Shown here piece by piece: positions 30,832 to 41,610 of a stretch of 56,150 nt of DNA (the stretch's first letter is position 1; every line of letters begins with the position of its first letter). Location: positions 1-56,150 of the forward strand of contig NZ_JYJF01000038.1 of NCBI RefSeq assembly GCF_000955975.1, written 5' to 3'. The stretch is from Saccharothrix sp. ST-888. GTDB lineage: Bacteria; Actinomycetota; Actinomycetes; Streptomycetales; Streptomycetaceae. The notes under the pieces were generated by a model. It had not been told where the DNA came from. It ran no database searches and saw only the letters and a list, made by a program, of their open reading frames with translations. Position numbers and translations under genes: made by a program.

Positions 30832-32943
30832 TCAGGCGTCGATGCGCGAGCGGTCCAGGGTGGCGGCCGAGTCCACGATGAACTCCCGGCGGGGCGCGAC
30901 CTCGTTGCCCATCAGCAGGTCGAAGATCCGCTCGGCCTGCTCCAGGTCGCCCAGGTTGATCCGGCGCAGGGTGCGGTGGCGCGGGTCCATGGTGGTCTCG
31001 GCCAGCTGGTCGGCGTCCATCTCGCCGAGGCCCTTGTACCGCTGCACCGGCTCCTTCCAGCGCTGCCCCTTGCGCTGGAACTCCAGCAGGGTGCTGCGCA
31101 GTTCGGCGTCGGAATAGGTGTAGTGGTACTTCTCCTGGCCGCGCTTGGGGCTGGTGAGCTCGATCCGGTGCAGCGGCGGGACGGCGGCGAAGACCCGGCC
31201 CTGCTCGACCATCGGCCGCATGTAGCGCTGAAAGAGCGTCAGCAGCAGGCAGCGGATGTGCGATCCGTCGACGTCGGCGTCGGCCATGAAGATGACCTTG
31301 CCGTAGCGGGCCTGGTCGATGTCGAAGGACCGGCCCGAACCGGCCCCTATCACCTGGATGATCGAGGCGCACTCGGCGTTCTTGAGCATGTCGCTCACGG
31401 ACGCCTTCTGCACGTTCAGGATCTTGCCGCGGATCGGCAGCAGTGCCTGGAACTCCGAGTTGCGGGCCAGCTTGGCGGTGCCGAGCGCCGAGTCGCCCTC
31501 GACGATGAAGAGTTCGCTGCGCTCGACGTCGTCACTGCGGCAGTCGGCCAGCTTGGCGGGCAGCGAGGAGGTCTCCAGTGCGGTCTTCCGGCGCTGCGCC
31601 TCCTTGTGCTGGCGCGCGGCAACCCGGGTACGGGCGGCGGCCACCACCTTCTCCAGGACCGCCCGGGCCTGGACCTTCTCGTCCTTCTTGGTGGAGCTCA
31701 GGAAGGCCTTGAGCTCCTTGGCCACCACGGCGGCGACGATCCGGTTGGCCGCCGAGGTGCCGAGCACCTCCTTGGTCTGGCCCTCGAACTGCGGCTCGGC
31801 GAGCCGGACGGTGACCACGGCGGTGAGGCCCTCGGTGGCGTCGTCCTTGGTGATGTCGTCCTCGGCGACCCGCAGCAACTTGGCTGCCCGCAGCACCTCG
31901 TTGACGGTCTTGGCCAGCGAGCGCTCGAAACCGGTGACGTGGGTGCCGCCTTTGGGGGTGGCGATGATGTTGACGAACGGGCGCAGCGTGTAGTCGTAAC
32001 CGGCGCCCCAGCGCAGCGCGATGTCCACCCCGAGGTGGCGGGTGACCTCGGTCGGGGTCATGTGGCCGAGCTCGTCCAGGACCGGGACGGTCTCCTTGAA
32101 GCTGCCCTCGCCGCGCAGTCGCAGCACGTCGCAGACCGGCTTGTCGGGGGCCAGGAACTCGGTGAACTCGCCGATGCCGCCGTCGAACCGGAAGGTGGCC
32201 TCCTCGACCTTCTCGCTCTCCGTGAGGCGTTCGTCACGGACCACGATGGTGAGGCCGGGGACCAGGAAGGCGGTCTGCCGGGCCCGGTTGTGCAGGCTCT
32301 CCAGCGAGAGCTTGGCGTCCTTGAGGAAGATCTGCCGGTCGGCCCAGTAGCGGATCCGGGTGCCGGTGCGGCCCCTGGGCGCCTTGCCCTTCTTGGTGAG
32401 GCCGCTCGCCGCGTCGAAGGGTGCGTCCGGGCTGAGTTCGGTGAAGATGCCGGGGGTCCCGCGCCGGAAGCTGATCGCATGGGTGTGGCCGCTGCGGTCC
32501 ACCTCGACGTCCAGGCGGGCCGAGAGCGCGTTGACCACGGAGGCGCCGACGCCGTGCAGACCGCCGGAGGCGGCGTACGAGCCACCGCCGAACTTGCCGC
32601 CCGCGTGCAGCTTGGTCATCACGACCTCGACACCGGACAGGCCGGTCTTCGGCTCGACGTCGACCGGGATGCCGCGGCCGTTGTCGCGGACCTCGACCGA
32701 GCCGTCCTCGTGCAGCAGCACCTCGATCCGGTCGCAGAAGCCACCGAGCGCCTCGTCCACCGAGTTGTCGATGATCTCCCAGAGGCAGTGCATCAGACCG
32801 CGACTGTCCGTTGACCCGATGTACATACCCGGACGCTTACGGACGGCCTCGAGGCCCTCCAGGACGAGCAGATGCCGAGCGGTGTAATTGGAACCGTCGT
32901 CTCCGGCCAACAAGCCGGACGGCACGGTTTTTTCAGCGCTCAC
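30832..32943 (-). CDS. parE: DNA topoisomerase IV subunit B
   Basis: 703 residues from GTG 32943 (GAGGAG upstream). The GHKL ATPase domain has EIIDNSVDEAL, DNGRGIPVD and GLHGVGASVVNALS. A transducer domain follows, then the TOPRIM domain with EGDSALG and the acidic DADVDGSHIR, and the C-terminal QRYKGLGEMDADQL. It supplies ATP-driven strand passage with ParC (15379-17841). The two genes are 13 kb apart here instead of adjacent, as in S. coelicolor. It is divergent from the DUF7455 gene across a 520-bp region. Confidence 0.96.
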   Translation of the reverse strand: MSAEKTVPSGLLAGDDGSNYTARHLLVLEGLEAVRKRPGMYIGSTDSRGLMHCLWEIIDNSVDEALGGFCDRIEVLLHEDGSVEVRDNGRGIPVDVEPKTGLSGVEVVMTKLHAGGKFGGGSYAASGGLHGVGASVVNALSARLDVEVDRSGHTHAISFRRGTPGIFTELSPDAPFDAASGLTKKGKAPRGRTGTRIRYWADRQIFLKDAKLSLESLHNRARQTAFLVPGLTIVVRDERLTESEKVEEATFRFDGGIGEFTEFLAPDKPVCDVLRLRGEGSFKETVPVLDELGHMTPTEVTRHLGVDIALRWGAGYDYTLRPFVNIIATPKGGTHVTGFERSLAKTVNEVLRAAKLLRVAEDDITKDDATEGLTAVVTVRLAEPQFEGQTKEVLGTSAANRIVAAVVAKELKAFLSSTKKDEKVQARAVLEKVVAAARTRVAARQHKEAQRRKTALETSSLPAKLADCRSDDVERSELFIVEGDSALGTAKLARNSEFQALLPIRGKILNVQKASVSDMLKNAECASIIQVIGAGSGRSFDIDQARYGKVIFMADADVDGSHIRCLLLTLFQRYMRPMVEQGRVFAAVPPLHRIELTSPKRGQEKYHYTYSDAELRSTLLEFQRKGQRWKEPVQRYKGLGEMDADQLAETTMDPRHRTLRRINLGDLEQAERIFDLLMGNEVAPRREFIVDSAATLDRSRIDA

Positions 32944-33463
32944 GCGGTGCTCCTCATTGAAGTTCTGATCCCGTCCGGCTTCCGCCCGACGCTCGACTGA
33001 CTTCCGACCCGGTCACCGGGCCGACTCGCACAGTGTTCCCAATGCCTGAGACACAGGTGGCCCGGCCCGCGCAGCTTGTACGCGCTGCGCGAACAAGACC
33101 TGCGCCGAGGACCGGGGCTCGGGAGCGCCATCTCCACCTGCCCCCAAGGGTCCTGGCGGACCGCGACGCGAACAACAGGCGGCGGAACTGCTGCGATGCA
33201 GGCTACCGGTGCCTGGGACGGGGCTTATGCTCCAACCCAGCAGAGGATTATGCTACGCGGACCTCGACCTCGCTTCGTTAGGACGTTCGAGGGCTGAAGC
33301 GGATCCTGGGAATCGGTACGCATGAACCACCGGCGCCCTGGGCACGTCCTCAGCAACAACACAGCAGAATCCTCAGAGAAGAAAAGCCACGAGCGGGAAC
33401 GATTTCGGCCTGGTTGGATGTTGACCCTGGTACGACAGCTCGTCGAGCTAGAGAAGAGGCGAC
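32944..33463. other. Divergent parE / DUF7455 intergenic region
   Basis: 520 bp with no gene that I can support. Short frames are present but lack ribosome sites. TTGACC at 33421-33426 is a possible -35 for the DUF7455 gene, without a clear -10. Confidence 0.5.
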
Positions 33464-33694
33464 GTGACTACTGTTCTGACACCTGCGAGCCCGCTCACCG
33501 CGGCTGACCGCTGCGACCGCTGCGGCGCCCAGGCATACCTGCGCGTCGTACTCGCAAGCGGCGGAGAGCTGCTCTTCTGCGCCCACCACGGCCGGAAGTT
33601 CGAGCCCGAGCTCAAGAAGATCGCCGTCGAGATACAGGACGAGACGGGTCGCCTTTCGACGACCGCCGCCTCGGCCGACGACGACGAGCGCTGA
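33464..33694 (+). CDS. DUF7455 small zinc-ribbon-like protein
   Basis: 76 residues from GTG 33464 with GAGGCG upstream. The core is ADRCDRCGAQAYLRVVLASG, ELLFCAHHGRKFEPELKK: C-x2-C followed by C-x-H-H, which should bind one zinc. This protein is conserved next to hrdB and parE in actinobacteria. Its function is not established. The C-terminal 15 residues are acidic. The gene stands alone and has its own terminator. Confidence 0.88.
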   Translation: MTTVLTPASPLTAADRCDRCGAQAYLRVVLASGGELLFCAHHGRKFEPELKKIAVEIQDETGRLSTTAASADDDER

Positions 33695-33737
33695 CCTCGA
33701 CGCTCGCCCGGCGAGCTGAGTCGAGCCAGGCCGACAA

Positions 33738-33779
33738 CAGCCGGACGGCAGGCCCCGCAAGGGGTTTGCCGTCCGGCTG
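33738..33779 (+). terminator. Terminator after the DUF7455 gene
   Basis: A 13-bp outer stem CAGCCGGACGGCA (33738-33750) against 33767-33779, with an inner CCCC/GGGG stem and GCAA loop. CTTTTCC follows the stem. Confidence 0.88.
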
Positions 33780-33872
33780 CGGCTTTTCCAGACACCCCCG
33801 GCGAACTGACGACATGTCGGAGAGTGCGCACTCCGACACCCAGGGTCAGCCATTGCGCACATGGTGTGCCCG

Positions 33873-34739
33873 TCAGATCACCGAGTGCAGCCAGTCCGAG
33901 ACCGCCGCCACCCGGGTGTAGACACCGGGGTGGTTGACATCGGCACAGCCGGCGCCCCAGGAGACCAGCCCGGCCAGGCGACCGGCGACCACCAACGGGC
34001 CGCCGCTGTCGCCCTGGCAGGCATCCTTGCCGCCCTGTTGCTCCCCGGCGCAGACCATCCCCCTGGCGTCGAACATCCCGTCCGGGCCGCCCGGGTAGGC
34101 ATGCGCGCAGATCTCGTCCGCGATGATCGGCACCTCGACGCTGCGCAGCGTGTTCGAGTAACTACCGTCCCCCTTGGTGTCACCCCAGCCGAAGACCTGC
34201 GCCCGGACGCCCGGCGTGTACGGCTCCGTCTCGCCCGGCGCCAGATAGTCGAGGACGGCGGTGGCCGGCTGGGGCTCGGCAAGCGTGAGGACCGCCACAT
34301 CCTGCATGTTGGCCGCGTAGGCGTAGTTCGGGTGGATCCGCACCTCGCGGACCTCGACCTCCCTGCCGTCCCGCCGGGTGAGGTCGTCCCGGCCGATGAT
34401 CACCCGCAGCCCGGGACGGTCCACCCGGTGGCCGTTGCTCTCGGCGTAGAAGCAGTGCGCGGCCGTCACCACCTTGGTCGGCGCCACCAGGGCGCCGCCG
34501 CAGAACTGCCCGGACCGAGCGTTTCCGTACTCCCGGCGACTGGACAGCGCCACCATCCACGGGTGGGTGGCGGTGGTGACCGCCCCACCGCCCACGACCC
34601 GCCGCTGCGCCGCGGCGGGCACGGCGGCGGAGAGTGCGATCAGCGGGACGGGGAGGGCGGCGAGCAGCGCCAGGGCCACCGCCCGGCGGCGACGCCTGCG
34701 GGGCAGCACGGCCGGATGGGCGTCCAGGATGGGCAGCAC
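33873..34739 (-). CDS. Secreted trypsin-like serine protease
   Basis: 288 residues from GTG 34739 (GGAG 6 nt upstream). A twin basic stretch and hydrophobic core (about 14-44) form a long signal peptide ending PAAAQRR; the mature enzyme probably starts at VVGG (48-51). The catalytic triad is His95 (VTAAHC), Asp147 (MQDVAVL) and Ser245 (CQGDSGGP). Asp239 six residues before the serine predicts trypsin-like cleavage after Arg/Lys. Six cysteines can pair as in chymotrypsin-fold enzymes. A start at 34778 would add 13 residues before the basic run. It lies between DUF7455 and hrdB. Confidence 0.9.
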   Translation of the reverse strand: MLPILDAHPAVLPRRRRRRAVALALLAALPVPLIALSAAVPAAAQRRVVGGGAVTTATHPWMVALSSRREYGNARSGQFCGGALVAPTKVVTAAHCFYAESNGHRVDRPGLRVIIGRDDLTRRDGREVEVREVRIHPNYAYAANMQDVAVLTLAEPQPATAVLDYLAPGETEPYTPGVRAQVFGWGDTKGDGSYSNTLRSVEVPIIADEICAHAYPGGPDGMFDARGMVCAGEQQGGKDACQGDSGGPLVVAGRLAGLVSWGAGCADVNHPGVYTRVAAVSDWLHSVI

Positions 34740-34892
34740 CGGTTTCTCCAGACAGGTTCGGCGGCAGGCAACCGGCACAGCGTATGTGATCGACTACGCA
34801 AAGTGCCGACGCCCGCCACCGCACCACCCTGACGAGGGATCCGACGCGCGGCCGGATGACGGGTGCCCGTCGGCCCGCCGTGTCCGGACATG

Positions 34893-34929
34893 CCGAGGGG
34901 CCCGGAGCACAAGGCTCCGGGCCCCTCGG
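34893..34929 (-). terminator. Terminator after hrdB
   Basis: A perfect 16-bp stem CCGAGGGGCCCGGAGC (34893-34908) against 34914-34929, loop ACAAG, 14 nt past the hrdB stop. Confidence 0.9.
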
Positions 34930-34942
34930 GGACGATCCGAGA

Positions 34943-36550
<1,608 letters not shown>

Positions 36551-36705
36551 GAACAACCTCTCGGACGATGAGTGGACTCGAACCCCGTACCTGGCCGCCC
36601 GAGGGGGCGGGGAAAGAACACGCGGCAGCGCGCGGTGTCGATTCCGGCCGGCTCGGGGTTTGAGGACTGGGTCTGTAGGACGGCAGCAGCGCCGCAGACC
36701 AACAC

Positions 36706-36731
36706 AGCATTCTGACACTGGCTGGTATTCC
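36706..36731 (-). promoter_or_regulatory. Possible SigR-type promoter of hrdB
   Basis: On the minus strand, GGAAT (36731-36727), 18 nt and GCT (36708-36706) fit the SigR consensus GGAAT-N18-GTT except for one base. S. coelicolor hrdB has a SigR-dependent promoter, so the place is right. The rest of 36551-37102, between whiH and hrdB, shows no gene. Confidence 0.4.
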
Positions 36732-37102
36732 GGAGCTGCTTCCGCTCCGTACACATCGCTGCCGCACCTCAAGTGTTACGCATGGCCATCGTGTCGCCGG
36801 TCACACCGGTGTTTCGGCACGAGCACGGCCCTCCGGCTGCCTCGGACGGCTGAGCGACCGCAGCGGTCCGGGGACTGCGGCGGTCGCGAAGCTCGGGCGG
36901 TTCAGCCGAAGGGCCATGGGTGCCATTGTCCCTGGAGGTGCCCGGTCCCGGCGGTGCGACCCTGCCCACTTCGGCCCGGCCGGGTCGGCGCCCCTTCGGG
37001 CAGGCCCGTCGGGCTTGGACTCGTCGGGCGGGCCCTGGCAGGCAGGCCCAGTCGGACCTGGACCCGTCGGGGCGGTGCTCGGCCGGGCGGCGCCCCGTCG
37101 GG

Positions 37103-37975
37103 TCAGTGCTCGCGCGGTCCCGGCACCGAGGGCTCGATCTCCGGGTGGACGGTGAGCAGCGCCCGGACGGCCGCCTCGGCGGCGGTGCCGTCCCCGGTGC
37201 CGAGCGCGTCGACCAGGCGGGTGTGCAGGCCGACCGAGGAGTCGGACGGCCGCTCACAGGTGGTCGCCGTGCCCCCGGAGACCTGCAGGGCGCAGGCGAC
37301 GATCCCGGAGAGGTGCTCCAGCATCCGGTTGCCCGCCAGCTGCAGGACCAGCGCGTGCAGCTCGGCGTCGGCCCGGCCGAAGCTGACCAGGTCGCCCTGG
37401 GCGCCGGCGTGGCCCATGACCTCGGTGAGCTCCACCAGCCGCTGCTGGATGTCCTCCCGGCCGTGTCCGGCCGCGAGACGGGCGGCGAGCGGCTCGATCG
37501 CCCAGCGGAGCTCGAACAGCTCACGGCGCTGCTCGTCCCGCTGCGGCCCGAAGGCCCGCCATTCGATGATGTCGGGGTCGAGCAGGTTCCAGTCGCTGAC
37601 CGGGCGGACCCGGGTGCCGACGTTCGGCCTGGCACTGACCAGGCCCTTGGCCTCCAGCACCCGCAGCGATTCACGGACGACGGTGCGGGAGACCTCGAAC
37701 CGCTGGCCGATCTCCTCGGGGACCAGCGGACGGTCGGCGCCCAGGTCGCCGGAGACGATCATCTGGCCGAGTTGCTGGACCAGCTGGCCGTGGAGGCCAC
37801 GGCCACGGCTGCTGGTGGTCTTCCGGCCGACCCGGGTGAGGTCGGTCTCCGCGCCTTCCCAGCGAGGCACGGGCGGGGTGGGCCGATCGGCGTACGAGAA
37901 GCGGTCCAGCTCGCCGGCGCCGACAGGGTCTGCCGATCGAGCTGCGGTCATGGTGGGGTGCGCAAGGGTACTCAC
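37103..37975 (-). CDS. whiH: Sporulation regulator WhiH (GntR/FadR family)
   Basis: 290 residues from GTG 37975 with AAGGA upstream, starting STLAHPTMTAARSADP as in S. coelicolor WhiH. The GntR winged helix reads LHGQLVQQLGQMIVSGDLGA, VPEEIGQRFEVSRTVVRESL and NVGTRVRPVSDWNLLD. The FadR-type FCD domain follows (ELFELRWAIEPLAARLAAGH, with Asp/His metal-site candidates). In Streptomyces WhiH is needed for sporulation septation and is controlled by SigWhiG. Its place directly upstream of hrdB, same strand, matches S. coelicolor. Confidence 0.95.
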   Translation of the reverse strand: MSTLAHPTMTAARSADPVGAGELDRFSYADRPTPPVPRWEGAETDLTRVGRKTTSSRGRGLHGQLVQQLGQMIVSGDLGADRPLVPEEIGQRFEVSRTVVRESLRVLEAKGLVSARPNVGTRVRPVSDWNLLDPDIIEWRAFGPQRDEQRRELFELRWAIEPLAARLAAGHGREDIQQRLVELTEVMGHAGAQGDLVSFGRADAELHALVLQLAGNRMLEHLSGIVACALQVSGGTATTCERPSDSSVGLHTRLVDALGTGDGTAAEAAVRALLTVHPEIEPSVPGPREH

Positions 37976-38008
37976 ACGTCCTTTGTCGGCGATCGGCGGG
38001 GCTGGCTT

Positions 38009-38018
38009 GAGAATTCTC
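38009..38018. promoter_or_regulatory. Palindrome upstream of whiH
   Basis: GAGAATTCTC, a perfect 10-bp palindrome 34 bp before the whiH start. WhiH is thought to bind its own promoter, so this is a candidate operator. A GCCTGATAA element at about 38074-38082 (minus strand) resembles a SigWhiG -10 but lacks a well-spaced -35. Confidence 0.35.
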
Positions 38019-38186
38019 GTGAAAAGCACACGAAAGGGTGATCGCCCATGATCGGATAATTGACTTCTTATCAGGCAGAAAGCGCTTGTTTCGATCTCTT
38101 CCCTCCGCCGGCCCTGACGGGCTGCCACCGAGCCCGTCCGTCCGGCCCGGCGACGAGCGCTGCGCCGGGCCGGACGACAGTGACCG

Positions 38187-39017
38187 TCAGAGGGCCCGAC
38201 GCCGGGCCTGCACCACGAGGCAGGCGACCAGGAGTGCCGCCGCCGGGGCGAGCGAGGCCGCCAGGAACACCGGCTGCAGCACCGACTGCAGCTCGGGGCT
38301 CAGCGCCGGACCGAGCGTCGGAGCAGTGCCCTGGGGCGTGACTCCCAGCCAGTCCAGCCCGTACTGGAACGGCAGCAGCTCACGGACCTGATCCGGCAGC
38401 GGCCGTCCCACCTGGCGGAGCGCCAGCACGAGCGCGGGCTCCAGCAGCGCGGGGAGCGCGCAGAGGATGAGCATCCCTGCGGCCGCACTGCGCACCAGCG
38501 AGGTCGTCAGCACCCCCGACCAGCCGGCCAGCACCACCAGGGCCCCGAACACCGCGAGCGCCCGACCCGCGGCCAGCAGGCTCGGGACGTCCCCGGCGAA
38601 CAGCTGCCCGGCGTCCACCCGCAGCGGGAGCGCGAAGCGCAGCACCACGACGTCCAGCACGATGGTGGCCACCGCGAGCGCCACCGCGAGCAGGCCGATC
38701 ACCGCCAGCTTCCCGGCCAGCAGCCCGATCCTGCGCCGGTACGCGACCTGCGAGGCCGCCAGACCGGGGTGCCGGACCTCGTGCCCGTACGAGAGGGCTC
38801 CCAGAGCGCCCGCCCCGAGCGCGGCGATCGGGAGCGGCAGCAGCGGGACGATCGCGGTCAGCGAACGGACGGCTGCGGACACCGAGAGAGTCCCCGACGG
38901 CAGTTGATGGGCGATCACCGCGGCCACGGCGGCATCGCCGAGCAGCACCGCGGCGAGGACGCACCAGGTGGAACGGAGGCCGCGCAGTCGCCGCAGCTCG
39001 TAGGCAAGGACTCGCAC
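38187..39017 (-). CDS. ABC-2-like transporter membrane subunit
   Basis: 276 residues from GTG 39017. The N-terminus ELRRLRGLRSTWCVLAAVLL is the positive-then-membrane start usual in ABC-2 type exporters (NatB/DrrB-like). Six membrane segments follow, with a long external loop (PFQYGLDWLGVTPQGTAP). It is 3 bp from the stop of the upstream ATPase and surely its partner. In S. coelicolor an ABC pair lies next to whiH too. The substrate is unknown. Confidence 0.8.
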   Translation of the reverse strand: MRVLAYELRRLRGLRSTWCVLAAVLLGDAAVAAVIAHQLPSGTLSVSAAVRSLTAIVPLLPLPIAALGAGALGALSYGHEVRHPGLAASQVAYRRRIGLLAGKLAVIGLLAVALAVATIVLDVVVLRFALPLRVDAGQLFAGDVPSLLAAGRALAVFGALVVLAGWSGVLTTSLVRSAAAGMLILCALPALLEPALVLALRQVGRPLPDQVRELLPFQYGLDWLGVTPQGTAPTLGPALSPELQSVLQPVFLAASLAPAAALLVACLVVQARRRAL

Positions 39018-39020
39018 GAT

Positions 39021-40355
39021 TCACTCGCTCCGGTGGTGGTCGAGGCCGGGCAGGGGCTGGGACAGCACGATGGGCTCGGGCTCCGGCCCCGGTGTCGGCA
39101 CGGACACCGACGGCGGCGCCGCCGCCCGGTCGGCCTGGGTCGGGCGGCTGACCAAGGACCGCCCCGCCGACTGATCCACCGGCTGGCCTCCGGCCCGGCC
39201 GGACTGCCTGCCGAGTGCTCGGCTGCCCATAGGCCGTCCAGGCTGTCCGATCACCGGCTGGGCCGATGCGGTGCTCCTGGGTCCGACCAGCTCTCCGCCG
39301 GTGGCCTGCGCGTCCACCGGAAGGGTGTCCGGCGTCGGGGCGTCATCGGGCTGCGCTGCGGACTGTCCTGTGGGTTGTTCTGCGCGGTGAGCTGCGGGCT
39401 TCGCCGCGACTCTTGCTGCGGCTCTTGCTGCAGGCCGGAGTTGGACATGGCCCGATCTGTCCGAGGCGGACGGCAGGCTCAGGTGCGGGACCAGCTGCTC
39501 GACCACCCGGTCGGACAGCTCGTGCAGCAGAATGCCGTTCCGGTAGGCGAGCTCGCCGATCTCGGTGCGGTCGATGCCGCTCACCGCGATCCCGGCGCCA
39601 CCGTCCCGCCGGACCTGAGCCCCCTGCCCGGCGAGCAGGTCGGCCAACCGGGCCATCTGCGGGCCGCGGACGGATACCTCCGGGTGCAGTCGTGTCCGGC
39701 GGAACTCCACCGCCTGCTGGTCCGCGAGCAGCCGCCCCTGGTCCAGTGTGATCACCCGGTCCGCCAGCACCGCTGCCTCCTGCGGGGTGCGGGTGGTGAC
39801 CAGCACCGTCCCGCCCGAGGCCGCGAAGGAGCGCAGGAACGAGTGGAGCCACTCGACGTTCCGGGGTGACAGGCCCTCGGTGGGGGCATCGAGCAGCAGG
39901 GTGTGCGGGGAACCGAGCAGGGCTGCGGCAAGAGCCAGTCGCCGGTGCATACCGGGCGAGAAGCTGCGCAGCCGGTGGGACGAGACCGCGGCCAGCCGGG
40001 TCTGGTCCAGCAGCTCATCGGCTCGGGCGGACGGTACCCCGACTGCTCCGGCCAGCATCTTCAGGTGGTTGCGCGCTCGGCGCCCCGGATGCCCCGCCAG
40101 CGGACGCCCGCCGGGGAGCAGCACACCGACCTCCCGCTCGGGACGGCGCAGCCTGCGGTAGGTGCGCCCGTCGAACAGCGTGATGCCCGATCCGCGCTCC
40201 AGTTCCACCATGAGCCGCAGGGCGGTGGTCTTCCCCGCGCCCTCGGCTCCCAGTAGCGCGGTGACCACGCCGGGACGGGCGTCGAAGGTCAGGTCCAGCA
40301 GAGCCGGTGGGCGGCCCCGACGGTAGACCTTGGTCAGTCCGGTGATCTGGATCAT
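39021..40355 (-). CDS. ABC transporter ATP-binding protein with disordered C-terminal tail
   Basis: 444 residues. The first 210 form an ABC-2-type ATPase: Walker A GAEGAGKTT (about 36-44), a FSPGMHRRLALAAALLG segment in place of the signature (LSGGQ is degenerate), HTLLLDAPTEGL as Walker B with Ala where most have Glu/Asp-Glu-Pro (DAPTEG instead of DEPTSG), and a VTTRTP switch where His is replaced by Arg. About 90 further residues form the usual C-terminal domain, then roughly 140 residues of Ala/Pro/Gln/Arg-rich tail. The Glu-to-Ala and His-to-Arg changes suggest weak or no ATP hydrolysis. It is coupled to the permease gene. Confidence 0.85.
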   Translation of the reverse strand: MIQITGLTKVYRRGRPPALLDLTFDARPGVVTALLGAEGAGKTTALRLMVELERGSGITLFDGRTYRRLRRPEREVGVLLPGGRPLAGHPGRRARNHLKMLAGAVGVPSARADELLDQTRLAAVSSHRLRSFSPGMHRRLALAAALLGSPHTLLLDAPTEGLSPRNVEWLHSFLRSFAASGGTVLVTTRTPQEAAVLADRVITLDQGRLLADQQAVEFRRTRLHPEVSVRGPQMARLADLLAGQGAQVRRDGGAGIAVSGIDRTEIGELAYRNGILLHELSDRVVEQLVPHLSLPSASDRSGHVQLRPAARAAARVAAKPAAHRAEQPTGQSAAQPDDAPTPDTLPVDAQATGGELVGPRSTASAQPVIGQPGRPMGSRALGRQSGRAGGQPVDQSAGRSLVSRPTQADRAAAPPSVSVPTPGPEPEPIVLSQPLPGLDHHRSE

Positions 40356-40570
40356 CGATGCCTGCTCCCACGTCTTCGGCCGACCGGGTCCGCGGGCATC
40401 GCGATTGGTCTCCGGGTGCGTGCCCGCGCCAGCACACTAGGGCGCACCATCGGATATTTCGGGCATTACGAATGCATCGTGCACGGTGTGGCCGCGCAGC
40501 TCACTCAATCAGGCGACAGCTACGACAGATGATCAGTTCACCAGGGCCCACCCGGCGTCGGGCCGACCCG

Positions 40571-41314
40571 TCAGGACTCCGGACGGAGCATCGGCGGGTT
40601 GAGGACAGTCGCCCCACCCGCCTTGAAGAGCTGCGCGGGACGGCCGCCCTGACGGGTCGTGGTGCTGCCGGACGGCACCAGGAAGCCCGGGGTGCCGGTG
40701 ACCTTGCGATGGAAGTTGCGCGGATCCAGGGCCACGCCCCAGACAGCCTCGTAGACCTGGCGCAGCTCACCGACGGTGAACTCAGGCGGGCAGAACGCGG
40801 TGGCGAGCGAGGAGTACTCGATCTTGGACCGGGCCCGCTCCACACCGTCGGCGAGGATCCCGCCGTGGTCGAAGGCCAGCGGCACGCCCGCGTCCGGACC
40901 CTGTCCGATCAGCTCGGCGACCAGCGCCCAGCGAGCACTGCGGGCGTCCCCGCCCGGGCGCGGGGTGGGCAGGTCGGGGGCGAGCGCCAGGTGCGCCACG
41001 CTGACCACCCGCATCCGGGGGTCGCGTTGAGGGTGGCCGTAGGTCGCGAGCTGCTCAAGGTGCGCACCGGCCGAACCCTGGCCCGGGGTGGAGTGGGCGC
41101 GCAGTCCGGTCTCCTCGGCAAGCTCTCGGGAGGCCGCTTCGGCCAGGCCCTCGTCCGGGCGGACGAAGCCGCCGGGCAGCGCCCAGTACCCCTGGAACGG
41201 AGGCTCGCCACGGCGTACCAGCAGTGCGCACAACGCGTGCTCCCGCACCGTCAGCACCACCAGGTCGACCGTGACAGCGAACGGGGGGAAGGCCGACCGG
41301 TCATAACGCGACAT
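40571..41314 (-). CDS. NUDIX hydrolase-like regulator (NrtR type)
   Basis: 247 residues. The NUDIX box GGFVRPDEGLAEAASRELAE plus ETGL lies at about 47-70. The C-terminal 100 residues form a winged helix (YSSLATAFCPPEFTVGELRQ, VYEAVWGVALDPRNFHRKVT), the architecture of NrtR regulators that sense ADP-ribose-type ligands and control NAD-related genes. The box keeps REL-EE, so hydrolase activity is possible. ATG 41314 gives the usual MSRYDRSAFPPF start; ATG 41326 is possible and has AGAAAG upstream. CGTC-N5-GACG just upstream (about 41331-41343) could be its own operator. Confidence 0.85.
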   Translation of the reverse strand: MSRYDRSAFPPFAVTVDLVVLTVREHALCALLVRRGEPPFQGYWALPGGFVRPDEGLAEAASRELAEETGLRAHSTPGQGSAGAHLEQLATYGHPQRDPRMRVVSVAHLALAPDLPTPRPGGDARSARWALVAELIGQGPDAGVPLAFDHGGILADGVERARSKIEYSSLATAFCPPEFTVGELRQVYEAVWGVALDPRNFHRKVTGTPGFLVPSGSTTTRQGGRPAQLFKAGGATVLNPPMLRPES

Positions 41315-41610
41315 GGCGACGATCATAGTCGTCTTTCTGACGATAAGCACAGGGTTGGGCAAGGACAGACCGGACAGGTCTGTCGGACTGCACCATCGCG
41401 CCCCTCCCCAGCTCGCAGACCACACTGCCCCACCGACTCGTCACTGCCCCGCCGGCTCCTCCACCACTCCCAGCCCAGGCCTCACCTCGTCACATCACCT
41501 CGACTCTGCCCGCACCGGTCGACCAGTCGACCGGCACCACCTTGCCCAACATTCCCTCCGGCTTGTTCGACATCTCCTCCGACTCGGTGGGCCCCGTCGG
41601 CGGGCTCCCG

